NCBI RefSeq assembly: GCF_900107925.1 | Contig: NZ_FNUJ01000005.1 | Location: 248,001 to 312,000, forward strand | From: Amycolatopsis pretoriensis | GTDB taxonomy: Bacteria; Actinomycetota; Actinomycetes; Mycobacteriales; Pseudonocardiaceae | Direction: 5' to 3' | DNA: 64,000 nt | Shown: piece by piece, positions 41,303-49,365 of the stretch | Numbering within the stretch: the stretch's first letter is position 1 | Layout: each line of letters opens with the position of its first letter | Translations under genes and position numbers: made by a program | Notes under the pieces: generated by a model | The model's database searches: none | What the model was told of the DNA's origin: nothing | Seen by the model: only the letters and a program-made list of their open reading frames with translations

Positions 41303-42235
41303 CTAGCCCAGGTTGTTCGTGCCGAAGGTGTCGCAGCGGGCCGGGTCGCCGGTCTGGAAGCCGGTGGTGAACCACTTCTTGCGCTGCGCGGACGTGCCGT
41401 GGGTGAACTTCGAGCGGTCGACCTGGCCGCCGCCGAGGTTCTGCTGGATGTAGTCGTCGCCGATGCGGGACGCGGTGTCCAGCGCGGAGTTGATGTCGTC
41501 CTGCGTGACGTCGGTGATCAGCGGCTTGCCGTTCTCGGTCGGCGTCGTCGAGGCGTGGTTGGCCCAGACGCCGGCGTAGCAGTCGGCCTGCAGTTCCAGG
41601 CGCACCGAACCGGACGTCGGGCCGGTGCCGGTGCCCTTCTTCGACGTGCCGAGCAGGTTCTGCACGTGGTGGCCGTACTCGTGCGCGAGGACGTACGCCT
41701 CGGTGAAGAGGCCACCCTGCGCGCCGAAGCGGGTCTTCAGCTCGTCGAAGAAGGAGAGGTCGATGTAGACCTCGGAGTCGGCCGGGCAGTAGAACGGGCC
41801 GGTGTCGGAGGTGGCGCTGCCGCAACCGGTGCGGACGCCGCCGTTGAAGAAGTTCGTCGGCGCCTTGCGGTAGGTCGAACCGGAGCGGGAGAACTGCTGC
41901 GTCCAGTAGTCCTGGACGGAGTTGACGATCGCGACGATCGCGCAGTCGTGGTTCTTGTTGGCGTCCGCGCCGGTCTTGCACTCGCTCGACAGCTTCGAGT
42001 TGTCGACCTGCTGACCGGAGCCGACGCCACTGAGCCCGCCGCTCAGGCCGTTGCCGCCGCCCAGGCTCACCCCGCCGAGCTGGGAGAGCACGAAGTAGAT
42101 GATCAGCCCGACGACGCCGAGCCCGCCACCGCCGAGCGCAACGCGGCCGCCGATCCCGCCGCCGCCGCCTCCACCGCTTCCGCGCAGGTCCTGGACTTCG
42201 GAGGCGTCCAGGCCGGCGTCGTCGTCGAATCTCAC
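41303..42235 (-). CDS. YpfJ/KPN_02809-family neutral zinc metallopeptidase
   Basis: The 310-residue protein has an N-terminal cytosolic segment, a Gly-rich stretch, one membrane helix (about residues 38-60) and an outside catalytic domain with the zinc motif HEYGHHVQ, preceded by YCPADSEVYIDLSFFDEL and followed by LELQADCYAGVWANH. These are membrane-anchored metallopeptidases of uncertain substrate. The GTG at 42235 has a near-consensus TAATAT box six bases upstream. Confidence 0.9.
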   Translation of the reverse strand: MRFDDDAGLDASEVQDLRGSGGGGGGGIGGRVALGGGGLGVVGLIIYFVLSQLGGVSLGGGNGLSGGLSGVGSGQQVDNSKLSSECKTGADANKNHDCAIVAIVNSVQDYWTQQFSRSGSTYRKAPTNFFNGGVRTGCGSATSDTGPFYCPADSEVYIDLSFFDELKTRFGAQGGLFTEAYVLAHEYGHHVQNLLGTSKKGTGTGPTSGSVRLELQADCYAGVWANHASTTPTENGKPLITDVTQDDINSALDTASRIGDDYIQQNLGGGQVDRSKFTHGTSAQRKKWFTTGFQTGDPARCDTFGTNNLG

Positions 42236-42241
42236 CCGCGA

Positions 42242-42247
42242 ATATTA
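42242..42247 (-). promoter_or_regulatory. Leaderless -10 element TAATAT for the YpfJ-like gene
   Basis: TAATAT lies six bases before the GTG start; it is one base from the sigma-70 consensus. Confidence 0.55.
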
Positions 42248-42249
42248 AC

Positions 42250-42292
42250 GAGCCTGGGCCCGGCCGTCGCGCTGACGGCCGCACCCAGGCTC
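42250..42292. other. Branched hairpin upstream of the YpfJ-like gene
   Basis: Nine outer base pairs (42250-42258 with 42284-42292) enclose an inner CGGCCGTC/GACGGCCG stem with GCGCT loop. It covers the -35 region of the minus-strand promoter, so it could be an operator or a terminator of antisense transcription. Confidence 0.5.
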
Positions 42293-42730
42293 TTGTACCG
42301 AGGTTTGTCTTTGGTCGAGCGGTTGGCCGCGTGGGGCCGGCGTTCAGGCGCTGTCGTCACGACTGCCGAGGTCGTGACCCGATACAGGCCCGATCGACGC
42401 CGTATGCGTGAACGCATGGAAGCCCGCGCGTGTGGCTGTCCTCAATCGCGCCCGGCCCGTTCTTGAGCCGTTCCGGTCGCGGGGCGCAGCCGGCGGTCAA
42501 CCGCGAGGATCACCCGCCACGCAACCACCTGACCTCTCCCGGCGGCGAGCCGGGCCGGCACGTCACCGTCGCCGCGCCTTACCCTGGCCGACCATCCGCC
42601 GACAAGCAGAATGCGCCTTTTCCGGCCGAGTCTCAACCTTTTCGTAACCCCACCTTCGGGCGATGTTGCGGGGACGTTTTCACCCGCACGCAGTTCGGAC
42701 TCGGACCGCGCGGTCCCTTGATCAGCGTTC
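42293..42730. other. Noncoding spacer before the MarR gene
   Basis: These 440 bases hold no convincing gene; the frames lack family motifs. The MarR -10 box lies directly after it. Confidence 0.4.
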
Positions 42731-42736
42731 TAGGCT
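42731..42736 (+). promoter_or_regulatory. Leaderless -10 element TAGGCT for the MarR gene
   Basis: TAGGCT followed by five bases and the ATG at 42742. Confidence 0.45.
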
Positions 42737-42741
42737 GCCTT

Positions 42742-43215
42742 ATGACCGAGGAGCCGCCCGTGCGTTGGTTGAACGAAGCCGAGATGGCTGCCTGGCGCTC
42801 CTACATCGTCGCGACCCTGCGCCTCCGGCAGCGGCTGCACCGCGAACTGGCCGACCGCCACGACGTGTCGCTCACCGACTACGAGGTGCTCGTCTGCCTG
42901 GAGATGCAGGCCGGCCACCGGATGCGGATGTCGGAGCTGGCGGTCCTGATGGGATCGACGAAGAGCCGGCTGTCCCACCAGGTCGGCCGCCTCGAGGACG
43001 CGGGCGTGGTCCGGCGCGTGCGCGACCCGGAGGACAAGCGCGGCGTCATCACGGAACTGACGCAAGAGGGCAAGGCCCTGCTGGAAAAGGCGGCGCCGAC
43101 GCACGTGGAAGGGGTGCGCGAGCACCTGATCGACCTGCTGAGCCCCGAAGAACAGGCGACGATCGCGGCGGCGTTCGACCGGGTCTTCGAGCACCTGGAG
43201 CAGGTGGAGGGCTGA
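42742..43215 (+). CDS. MarR-family transcriptional regulator
   Basis: The 157-residue winged-helix regulator has the dimer helix WLNEAEMAAWRSYIVATLRL, the recognition region MRMSELAVLMGSTKSRLSHQ and the wing VRRVRDPEDKRGVITELT. Such proteins repress genes for drug or stress response until a ligand binds. The ATG at 42742 is favoured by the adjacent -10 box. There is no obvious target beside it; autoregulation is likely. A GC-rich terminator follows three bases after the stop. Confidence 0.88.
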   Translation: MTEEPPVRWLNEAEMAAWRSYIVATLRLRQRLHRELADRHDVSLTDYEVLVCLEMQAGHRMRMSELAVLMGSTKSRLSHQVGRLEDAGVVRRVRDPEDKRGVITELTQEGKALLEKAAPTHVEGVREHLIDLLSPEEQATIAAAFDRVFEHLEQVEG

Positions 43216-43217
43216 AA

Positions 43218-43244
43218 CCCGGGCGCGGCTACTTCGCGCCCGGG
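43218..43244 (+). terminator. Hairpin terminator after the MarR gene
   Basis: A ten-base perfect GC stem (43218-43227 with 43235-43244) and seven-base loop, without a T tract. Confidence 0.6.
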
Positions 43245-43252
43245 GGCCGGAG

Positions 43253-43339
43253 CGGTAGCGGTGGGATTCGAACCCACGGAGAGGTTGCCCCCTCGCATGT
43301 TTTCAAGACATGTTCCTTCGGCCGCTCGGACACGCTACC
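43253..43339 (-). tRNA. tRNA-Ser (anticodon UGA)
   Basis: The minus strand folds as a class II tRNA: seven-base acceptor stem (GGTAGCG with CGCTACC), TTGAAAA-type anticodon loop with TGA (plus-strand positions 43303-43305), a long variable arm typical of Ser, and the T arm GTGGGTTCGAATCCCAC. The discriminator is G and CCA is not encoded. Confidence 0.95.
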
Positions 43340-43517
43340 TCGCCCCACGAGGGTAGCCGACGAGGTCGGCGCCGTTGCCCGGGTGGGCTTCCCGCCGCGG
43401 AACGCGCCGGCCTCGGCGGGGCCGGTGTGATCGCCGGAGCGTGGGCGGCGGGCCGGACACAGCGGCTCGCCGCGGGCGGCCCTGCCGTGGCCCGGCTCAT
43501 CGCGAGCGCTGCGGACA

Positions 43518-43775
43518 GCGAACCCCGGCGCGCGCCGAGGTGCCCGGCGGCCGCGCGGCTTGGTGAACTTGGGCTTGGCGAACCCTGGCGCGCGCTGAGG
43601 TGCCCGGCGGCCGCGCGGCTTGGTGAACTTGGGCTTGGCGAACCTCGGCGCGCAGTGAGGTGCCCGGCGGCCGCGCGGCTTGGCGAACTCGAGCTTGGCG
43701 AACCACGGCGCGCGCCGAGGTCCCCCGGCGGACGCGCGGCTCGGCGAACCCCGGCCTGGCGAACCGGGCTCGGCG
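43518..43775. repeat. Tandem 60-base minisatellite
   Basis: About four copies of a 60-base GC-rich unit (GCGAACC ... GCGGCCGCGCGGCTTGG) run between tRNA-Ser and the patatin gene; copies two and three differ at only a few bases and the last is degenerate. The period is divisible by three, so frames stay open (a 20-residue unit RLGELGLGEPRRA), but I see no start or homology showing a gene. Confidence 0.8.
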
Positions 43776-43802
43776 CTCCCTCGCCTCGGCGCGAACGCCG
43801 GC

Positions 43803-44645
43803 CTAGGTCCAGCTGAGCGTCAACGCCGCCCCTTGCGCTCTCCCCGCTTCCGCCGCCGGGGTCCGGGTCGCCGGGTCGAGCGGGTTCGCGCCGATCGCCG
43901 CCACCGAAGCCTCGTCCGGGGTGATCAGCGCGACCTCCGCGCCCGCCGCGCGCAAATCCTCCAGCACCTCCGGCAGCGGTTTCTCCATCGGGAACGGCGA
44001 ATCCGCCGCTCCCAGCGGGGACACCACCGTGACGCGGGTGCAGCCCGTCGCGTAGTCGGCGTTGTCGGCCGAGCGGACGCCGCCGTCCACGTACCGCTTG
44101 CCCTCGATCGTCACCGCCGGCCAGATGCCCGGGACCGCGCAGCTCGCCGCCACCGCGTCGACCAGCGACACCCCCGACGCGCGGTCGAACCGCCGGGGCT
44201 CACCGGTCGAGGTTTCCACCGCCACGATCACCACTCGCTGCTCCGGCCATTCGTGCACCGGCAGCCGTTCCGCGACCACCGCGCGGCGGTCGGCTTCGGG
44301 CACCGTCTCGGCCGTGAGCGCGAGCCGGCTCACCGCGCGCCGGACCTCGGCCGGGGTCGCCGCGCCGGTGACCGCGCCGCCGAACTCCGCCGCGAACTTC
44401 TCGAAGTCGACCTCCACCGGGATCTCCCGGCTCTGCCGCGCCGGGTCCGCTTGGCGCGCGTACAGCTCCGCCAGCGCCACCCCGCTCGTCACCTGCGCCG
44501 CGACGACCGAGCCCGCCGACGTCCCGACCAGCAGGTCCGCGCCCGTCAGGTCCTGGCCGTGTTCGGCCAGCCCGGTCAGCAACCCCGTCATCCACGCGAC
44601 GCCGGCGACTCCGCCGCCGCCCAGCACCAAACCCTGTCCGCCCAT
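43803..44645 (-). CDS. Patatin-like phospholipase
   Basis: The 280-residue protein has the oxyanion hole LGGGGVAGVAWMTG at the N-terminus, the serine elbow GTSAGS at about residue 42, and the Asp partner in YVDGGVRSADNADYA, the catalytic dyad of patatin lipases. It hydrolyses acyl groups from lipids in the cytosol or at the membrane. The ATG at 44645 has TAGGCT six bases upstream. Length is normal for bacterial members. Confidence 0.9.
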   Translation of the reverse strand: MGGQGLVLGGGGVAGVAWMTGLLTGLAEHGQDLTGADLLVGTSAGSVVAAQVTSGVALAELYARQADPARQSREIPVEVDFEKFAAEFGGAVTGAATPAEVRRAVSRLALTAETVPEADRRAVVAERLPVHEWPEQRVVIVAVETSTGEPRRFDRASGVSLVDAVAASCAVPGIWPAVTIEGKRYVDGGVRSADNADYATGCTRVTVVSPLGAADSPFPMEKPLPEVLEDLRAAGAEVALITPDEASVAAIGANPLDPATRTPAAEAGRAQGAALTLSWT

Positions 44646-44651
44646 GCGGCC

Positions 44652-44657
44652 AGCCTA
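44652..44657 (-). promoter_or_regulatory. Leaderless -10 element TAGGCT for the patatin gene
   Basis: TAGGCT then six bases and the ATG at 44645 on the minus strand. Confidence 0.5.
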
Positions 44658-44675
44658 GCGACGGGGTCCGACAAT

Positions 44676-44957
44676 TTACGGGCGCTTCAGCGCCTGGGCC
44701 GCGATCCGCGCCCGGACCTCGGGACGGCGCAGCGGCGGCACGGTCGCCGGTGGCTGACGGCGTTCGGGCAGCTGCTCGAGCAGTTCCGCGGTGATCCGGG
44801 TGATCTCGGCGACCGCCGCTTCGAACGGCTCGCGCGTGGCGTCCGAAAGCGACTGCACGCCGGTCACCTTGCGGACGTACTGGCGGGCCGCGGCCTCGAT
44901 CTCCTCGCCCGTCGCGGCCGGCTGGAGCCCCCGGAGGGTGGTGATGTTTCGGCACAT
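44676..44957 (-). CDS. DUF2277-family small protein
   Basis: The 93-residue protein begins MCRNITTLRGLQPAATGEEI, the invariant start of the DUF2277 family, then helices QYVRKVTGVQSLSDATREPF and VAEITRITAELLEQLP, and a Pro/Arg-rich end. Function of the family is not known. The ATG at 44957 follows TACCCT and seven bases. It is thirty bases from the patatin gene, which has its own promoter. Confidence 0.82.
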   Translation of the reverse strand: MCRNITTLRGLQPAATGEEIEAAARQYVRKVTGVQSLSDATREPFEAAVAEITRITAELLEQLPERRQPPATVPPLRRPEVRARIAAQALKRP

Positions 44958-44964
44958 GCCGCCC

Positions 44965-44970
44965 AGGGTA
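44965..44970 (-). promoter_or_regulatory. Leaderless -10 element TACCCT for the DUF2277 gene
   Basis: TACCCT then seven bases and the ATG at 44957. Confidence 0.5.
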
Positions 44971-45059
44971 CGTCGCTTCGGACTCCTCGATCACACGGTC
45001 GGGTAGGGCCGGGCGAACCTCGTTGACGCCCGCCCCCGCGCTTGGGCAATGTCGAGGAA

Positions 45060-46001
45060 GTGCCACTCAGACCGCGTCCCTTCCGCTCCGCCCGCCCCGA
45101 ACCCCGCGTCCTCGAAGAAGAAACGCCGGAAACCCCGATCCCCGAACAGGCCTGGCCGAGGGTGCGGGCCGACGAGCTGGTCACCCTCGTGGCACACGTC
45201 TTCGCCGCGCACGGCTTCCCCGAAGCACGCGCCCGGATCGCCGCGGAAGCGCTCTGCCACGGCGACCTGACCGGCTCGCCGGACACCGGCGTCGCCGACC
45301 TGACCCGCGTCCACCTGCCCCTGCTGGAATCCGGGCACGTCGTGCCGCACGCCCAGCCGCTGATGATCGCCGACCGCGGGGCCGCCGCGCTGCTCGACTA
45401 CCGCCGCGCGTCCGGGCTCTGGGCGGTCGGCGACGCCATGGACCGGGCCGTGGCGCGGGCCGGCCGCTTCGGCGTCGGGCTGATTTCGCTGCGCGGGATC
45501 GGGCCGTTCGGCCGGGCCGGGCACCACGCCGCCCGCGCGCTGCCGCACGCCATGATCGGCCTGGTCCTCGCCGCGGGCGGGGAACCTGGCCAGCCGGTGA
45601 ACCCGCTCGGCATGGCCGCGCCCGGCGGCGCGTACCCCGAGTTCGTCTTCGACATGGACAAGCCGGGCGAGGAAGCCGCCGGCCTGACGCTGCTGGTCGA
45701 GGTCCTCGCCGGCGTGCTCTCCGGCGTCGCCGACCACGAACACGACACCGGCCTGCTGGTGCTCGCGATCGCGCCGACGACGTTGCGCAGCGCCGACGGC
45801 TTCTACCGCGCGGCCAGCGCGCTGTTCGGCAGCATGCTCGGCTGGGAAGGCGGCGCGCCGATCCGGTACCCCGGCTGGCGCGAGGCGCAGCACCTCGAGC
45901 AGTGCCGGGCGCTGGGGGTGCCGCTGCCCGGCCCGGTGCGACGGGAGCTGGACGCGCTGGCCGCGTCGATCGGCCTGCCGCCGCTGACCAGCGTCGGTTA
46001 G
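45060..46001 (+). CDS. Ldh/malate-lactate dehydrogenase-family oxidoreductase, divergent
   Basis: About 313 residues from the GTG at 45060; a TTG at 45042 is an alternative start. The fold of the malate/sulfolactate (Ldh2) family is visible from RADELVTLVAHVFAAHGFPE, PHAMIGLVLAAGGEP and VNPLGMAAPGG. The usual catalytic SHG-xx-R near residue 50 is replaced by SPDTGVAD, so the His and Arg are missing. It may have lost dehydrogenase activity or use another substrate. Its stop overlaps the S4 gene stop by four bases (TTAG). Confidence 0.75.
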   Translation: MPLRPRPFRSARPEPRVLEEETPETPIPEQAWPRVRADELVTLVAHVFAAHGFPEARARIAAEALCHGDLTGSPDTGVADLTRVHLPLLESGHVVPHAQPLMIADRGAAALLDYRRASGLWAVGDAMDRAVARAGRFGVGLISLRGIGPFGRAGHHAARALPHAMIGLVLAAGGEPGQPVNPLGMAAPGGAYPEFVFDMDKPGEEAAGLTLLVEVLAGVLSGVADHEHDTGLLVLAIAPTTLRSADGFYRAASALFGSMLGWEGGAPIRYPGWREAQHLEQCRALGVPLPGPVRRELDALAASIGLPPLTSVG

Positions 46002-46222
46002 GCGACCAGGACGACCTTGCCGCTGTCGGCGCCCACCGTGACGACGTCGCCGTCGGTCAGCTGGCGGCCGCGGCGGGTCTCGACCTCGCCGTTGACCGTG
46101 ACCTCTTCGGCGTCGATCAGGTCCTTCGCGTGGGAGCCGTCTTCGGCGAGGCCGGCCAGCTTGAGGAACTGGCCGAGCCGGATGGGCTCGCCGGTGATGG
46201 GTACGTCGACGGGATCGCTCAT
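45998..46222 (-). CDS. S4-domain RNA-binding protein (YbcJ-like)
   Basis: The 74-residue protein is a single S4 domain: IRLGQFLKLAGLAEDGSHAK, then AEEVTVNGEVETRRGRQLTDGD. It probably binds structured RNA such as rRNA. The ATG at 46222 has CATGAT six bases upstream, a weak leaderless box. It is eight bases downstream of the serine-protease gene's end, so is probably transcribed separately. Confidence 0.85.
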   Translation of the reverse strand: MSDPVDVPITGEPIRLGQFLKLAGLAEDGSHAKDLIDAEEVTVNGEVETRRGRQLTDGDVVTVGADSGKVVLVA

Positions 46223-46229
46223 ACGCGCA

Positions 46230-47033
46230 TCATGCCCGGGCGGTCGTCTGCCGGTAGAGGGCCTGGACGTCCGTGTCGAAGTAGCTCGAATACGACGTGT
46301 CCGGGTCGTCGCCGCCGTACTCGAACCCGCCGATGACGCCGACGACCGTGCCGAGGCGGGTCTTCGGGTCCGGCGAGGTGACCCACGGGCCGCCGCTGGT
46401 GCCGGTCGGGAAGCCCGCGCAGTCGACTTTCAGCTGGTAGGTGTCCTGCTTGCTCGTCGTGTTCCGGCAGACGGCGGGTACCTCGGAGTCGTCCGGGTAG
46501 CCGGTGAGCGTGATGGCCTGCTCGAACGCCGTGCCGGTGGCCAGGGTGTTCGCGCCGACCAGGCTTTCCAGGGACCTCGCGGCCCCGGTCTGGTGGGCGG
46601 TGGCGAAGCCGACGTCGAGGTCCGGGTCCGACGAGCTGCTCCAGCCGGGCGCGACGAGCTCGTCGGCCACCGTCCAGTAGCCGAACGGCGCGACGCCGTC
46701 GTGGTAGCCGGGCGCGAAGGTGACGCCGGTGAGGTAGTCGCCGCCCTCGCCGTCGTGGATGCAGTGGGCCGCGGTCAGCAGGACGTCGCCCTGGTCGCTG
46801 TGGACGACGCTGGCGGTGCAGTAGTGCGCGCCGTCGAGGAACAGCGCGCCGACCGCGGGGCTGGACACCGCGGGCAGGTCGGGCGTCGACACCGGCGCCG
46901 CTTCGACGACCCCGGCGTCCGGCGGGGTCGCGTTCGCCGTGCGCGCCGGCCGGGTCGCGAAGACGACGAAAGCCGCGCCGAGCAGCAGGACCGCGGCGAG
47001 GGTGAGCAGGACGGCGGGCCGCCGCACGCGCAT
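46230..47033 (-). CDS. Secreted trypsin-like serine protease (S1)
   Basis: The 267-residue protein has an N-terminal signal/anchor (RRPAVLLTLAAVLLLGAAFVVF), a linker, and an S1 domain with the His in LTAAHCIHDG, Asp in SDPDLDVGFAT and Ser in GFPTGTSGGPW. Two Cys (HYC, AAHC) and a later pair (CRN, DCAG) can form disulfides. It hydrolyses proteins outside the cell. The ATG at 47033 has GAGGAGG close by; the longer upstream frame adds a basic leader that is less likely. Confidence 0.88.
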   Translation of the reverse strand: MRVRRPAVLLTLAAVLLLGAAFVVFATRPARTANATPPDAGVVEAAPVSTPDLPAVSSPAVGALFLDGAHYCTASVVHSDQGDVLLTAAHCIHDGEGGDYLTGVTFAPGYHDGVAPFGYWTVADELVAPGWSSSSDPDLDVGFATAHQTGAARSLESLVGANTLATGTAFEQAITLTGYPDDSEVPAVCRNTTSKQDTYQLKVDCAGFPTGTSGGPWVTSPDPKTRLGTVVGVIGGFEYGGDDPDTSYSSYFDTDVQALYRQTTARA

Positions 47034-47182
47034 CGCCTCCTCGTCCAATCTCGCAGGGTCCACTCGCCCCCGGGGCACCGACCCCATCACCTTAAGGCGC
47101 CGCACCGACACTTTCGGCACACCCACAGCAAGCTCACAGCCGCTAGTATCCGTAACTCGGGAGTAACACCCAAGGAGGGCCG

Positions 47183-48001
47183 ATGAAGCAGTTCGCGGAC
47201 AAGGTCGTGGTGGTCACCGGGGCGGGCTCGGGGATCGGGCGGGCGCTCTCGCTCGAGTTCGCCCGTCGCGGGGCGCGGATCGCGCTCTCCGACGTCAACG
47301 CCGCGAACGCGGAGGAAACCGCGAAACTGGCTGGTGACAACGCCCGCGCGTACACCCTGGACGTCGCCGACCGCGCCGCCGTGCTGGCCCACGCCGACGA
47401 GGTCGCCGAGGAGTTCGGCCGCGTCAACGTCGTCGTCAACAACGCGGGCGTGGCGCTGGGCGCGACCGTCGAGGAGATGACCTTCGAGGACTACGACTGG
47501 CTGATGGGCATCAACCTCGGCGGGGTCGTGAACGGGACGAAGGCCTTCCTGCCGCACCTGATCGCCTCCGGCGACGGGCACGTCGTGAACATTTCCAGCG
47601 TCTTCGGCTTCGTCGGCGTGCCGACGCAGAGCGCGTACAACGCGGCGAAGTTCGCCGTTCGCGGATTCACCGAAGCGCTGCGCGAAGAAATGCTGATCGC
47701 GCGGCACCCGGTCGCGGTGAGCTGCGTGCACCCCGGCGGCATCAAGACGAACATCGTGCGCAACGCGCGCAGCATCGCCGACGACCAGGAGGAGGCCGCC
47801 CAGGGCTTCGAGCGGATCGCGCGGACGACGCCGGAGAAGGCGGCGCAGACGATCCTGCGCGGCATCGAGCGGAAGTCCGCGCGGATCCTCATCGGACCGG
47901 ACGCCTACGTCATCGACGCGATCCCGCGCGTGCTCGGCTCGGCGTACCAGCGGCCCTTGGCGATCCTCGCGCGCATGGGACTCAAACAAATGGGCAACTA
48001 G
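47183..48001 (+). CDS. Short-chain dehydrogenase/reductase
   Basis: The 272-residue SDR has VVVTGAGSGIGRALSLEFA, NNAGVALGA, the catalytic Ser in NISSVFGFVG and Tyr/Lys in SAYNAAKFAVRG, with CVHPGGIKTNI. It is classical NAD(P)-dependent. AAGGAGG lies six bases before the ATG. The C-terminal 35 residues are basic and hydrophobic (IPRVLGSAYQRPLAILARMG), common in membrane-associated actinobacterial SDRs. Substrate unknown. Confidence 0.9.
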   Translation: MKQFADKVVVVTGAGSGIGRALSLEFARRGARIALSDVNAANAEETAKLAGDNARAYTLDVADRAAVLAHADEVAEEFGRVNVVVNNAGVALGATVEEMTFEDYDWLMGINLGGVVNGTKAFLPHLIASGDGHVVNISSVFGFVGVPTQSAYNAAKFAVRGFTEALREEMLIARHPVAVSCVHPGGIKTNIVRNARSIADDQEEAAQGFERIARTTPEKAAQTILRGIERKSARILIGPDAYVIDAIPRVLGSAYQRPLAILARMGLKQMGN

Positions 48002-48091
48002 GCTTCACTCATTCAGGTTGCCTTTCGGACAGCGTCGTCCGAAATGGTCCAGAATGCGTGGGGTCCGCCAGTCCCGTCCCGGAGGTCCCCG

Positions 48092-48703
48092 ATGCTTCGC
48101 ACCGCACCGCGCAGTGCGACCCGTTCGTCCAGCGACCGCACCGCGGTGGAACTGCTGGACCGCACCGGCATCGTCGCGGCGAGCCTGCCCCGGCGCCGCC
48201 GCACCGACGACGACCTGCCCGCCGCCGAGCCGATCTTCACCCGGCCGCCGGTGTGCGACCAGGACCTGCGGCCGAAGTCGGTCGTGATCCGGCGCCGCGC
48301 CCGCACGTGGCTGGGCAGCGGCGCCGCGGTGCTGCTCGTCGCGGCCGGCTGGCTCGCCGGCGGCCTGGCCACCGGGAGCCTGTTCGGCTCGCCGCCGGCC
48401 GACGTCGCCCAGCTGGACGCGCGCCCGGCCGTCGCCGAGGCACCCCCGCAAGCCCCGCAGGCGCCGGTCGCCACGCCGGCCCCGTCGACCGTGTACGTCC
48501 CCGTGCCCGCGAAGCCGGCCACGAAGAACGTGCAGGCGAAACCGCAGCCCAAGAAGAAGCCGGCGGAGACCGACGAAGCCCGCGTCGACCTGCCGTCACC
48601 GACGCCGACGTCGGCCAACCTCGTCCAGTCCTGGGTCGGCGTGGCCGAAAGCATGATGCAGCAGTACCAGTACCGCGCGGACACGACGACCACGCGCCGC
48701 TGA
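48092..48703 (+). CDS. Single-pass membrane protein, Pro/Lys-rich
   Basis: The 203-residue protein has a basic cytosolic N-terminus (about 75 residues), one membrane helix (WLGSGAAVLLVAAGWLAGGL) and a Pro/Ala/Lys-rich outer part ending with a short helix SWVGVAESMMQQYQYRAD. GGAGG is five bases before the ATG at 48092. No enzyme motif is present. It ends two bases from the convergent response-regulator gene. Function unknown. Confidence 0.6.
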   Translation: MLRTAPRSATRSSSDRTAVELLDRTGIVAASLPRRRRTDDDLPAAEPIFTRPPVCDQDLRPKSVVIRRRARTWLGSGAAVLLVAAGWLAGGLATGSLFGSPPADVAQLDARPAVAEAPPQAPQAPVATPAPSTVYVPVPAKPATKNVQAKPQPKKKPAETDEARVDLPSPTPTSANLVQSWVGVAESMMQQYQYRADTTTTRR

Positions 48704-48705
48704 CG

Positions 48706-49365
48706 TCAGGCGTCGCTCCAGCGGTACTCGTGCTCCGGGCGCCCGGTGGCGCCGTAGCGCAGCCGCATCTGGACCGTTCCGGACTCGGCGAGCGCCGTCA
48801 GGTACCGCTGCGCCGTCGCCCGCGCCATGCCCAGTTCGCCCGCGACCTCCGCGGCCGACAGCGGGCGCCCGGCGCGCCGCAGCTGCTCCGAGACCAGCCG
48901 GGACGTCGCCGTCGACTGGCCCTTCGGCGCCGACGTGCGGTCCTGGTCGTGCAGCACGCGGTACGCGCGGTCGACGTCGTCCTGGGCCAGCGCGCGGTCT
49001 TCGCCGAGCAGGCCGCGGAAGCGTGCGTACGAGGTCAGCCGTTCCGCGAGCTGGCGTGTGGTGAACGGCTTGATCAGGTAGTTCAGCGCGCCGGCCCGGA
49101 TCGCCGCCGCGACGGACGCGCTGTCGGTCGCCGCGGACAGCACGATCGTGTCGGTCTGCAGCTCCGGGAGCACCGCGAGCCCGGACTCGTCGGGCAGGTA
49201 GACGTCGAGCAGGATCAGGTCCGGCGCGAGCTCCCGGACGCGGGCGCGCGCCTCGGCCGCGGTGTGCGCGGTGCCGACCACCGCGAAGCCCTCGACCTCC
49301 TCGACGAACCCGGCGTGCACCCCGGCGACCCGGAAGTCGTCGTCGACGATGAGCGTGCGGATCAT
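48706..49365 (-). CDS. Response regulator of the DcuR/CitB type
   Basis: The 219-residue regulator has a receiver domain with DDD (residues 8-10), the phosphoacceptor Asp in LILLDVYLPDESG and Lys in YLIKPFTT, and a C-terminal HTH (AAEVAGELGMARATAQRYLT). The DcuR/CitB pattern goes with CitA-like kinases that sense organic acids. The ATG overlaps the kinase stop by four bases. The adjacent divergent ABC operon is its likely target. Confidence 0.92.
   Translation of the reverse strand: MIRTLIVDDDFRVAGVHAGFVEEVEGFAVVGTAHTAAEARARVRELAPDLILLDVYLPDESGLAVLPELQTDTIVLSAATDSASVAAAIRAGALNYLIKPFTTRQLAERLTSYARFRGLLGEDRALAQDDVDRAYRVLHDQDRTSAPKGQSTATSRLVSEQLRRAGRPLSAAEVAGELGMARATAQRYLTALAESGTVQMRLRYGATGRPEHEYRWSDA

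Noticed and set aside
39714..42284. 856-codon minus-strand frame across the M28 and YpfJ genes
   Set aside because: It spans two real genes and a terminator; composition is that of an antisense shadow.
43253..43802. tRNA-Ser as an integration site of a mobile element
   Set aside because: No integrase and no direct repeat of the tRNA 3' end was seen; the adjacent repeat is a local minisatellite.
43310..43816. 168-codon frame through the minisatellite as a gene
   Set aside because: It starts inside the tRNA, has no ribosome binding site, and both strands stay open because the repeat period is a multiple of three.
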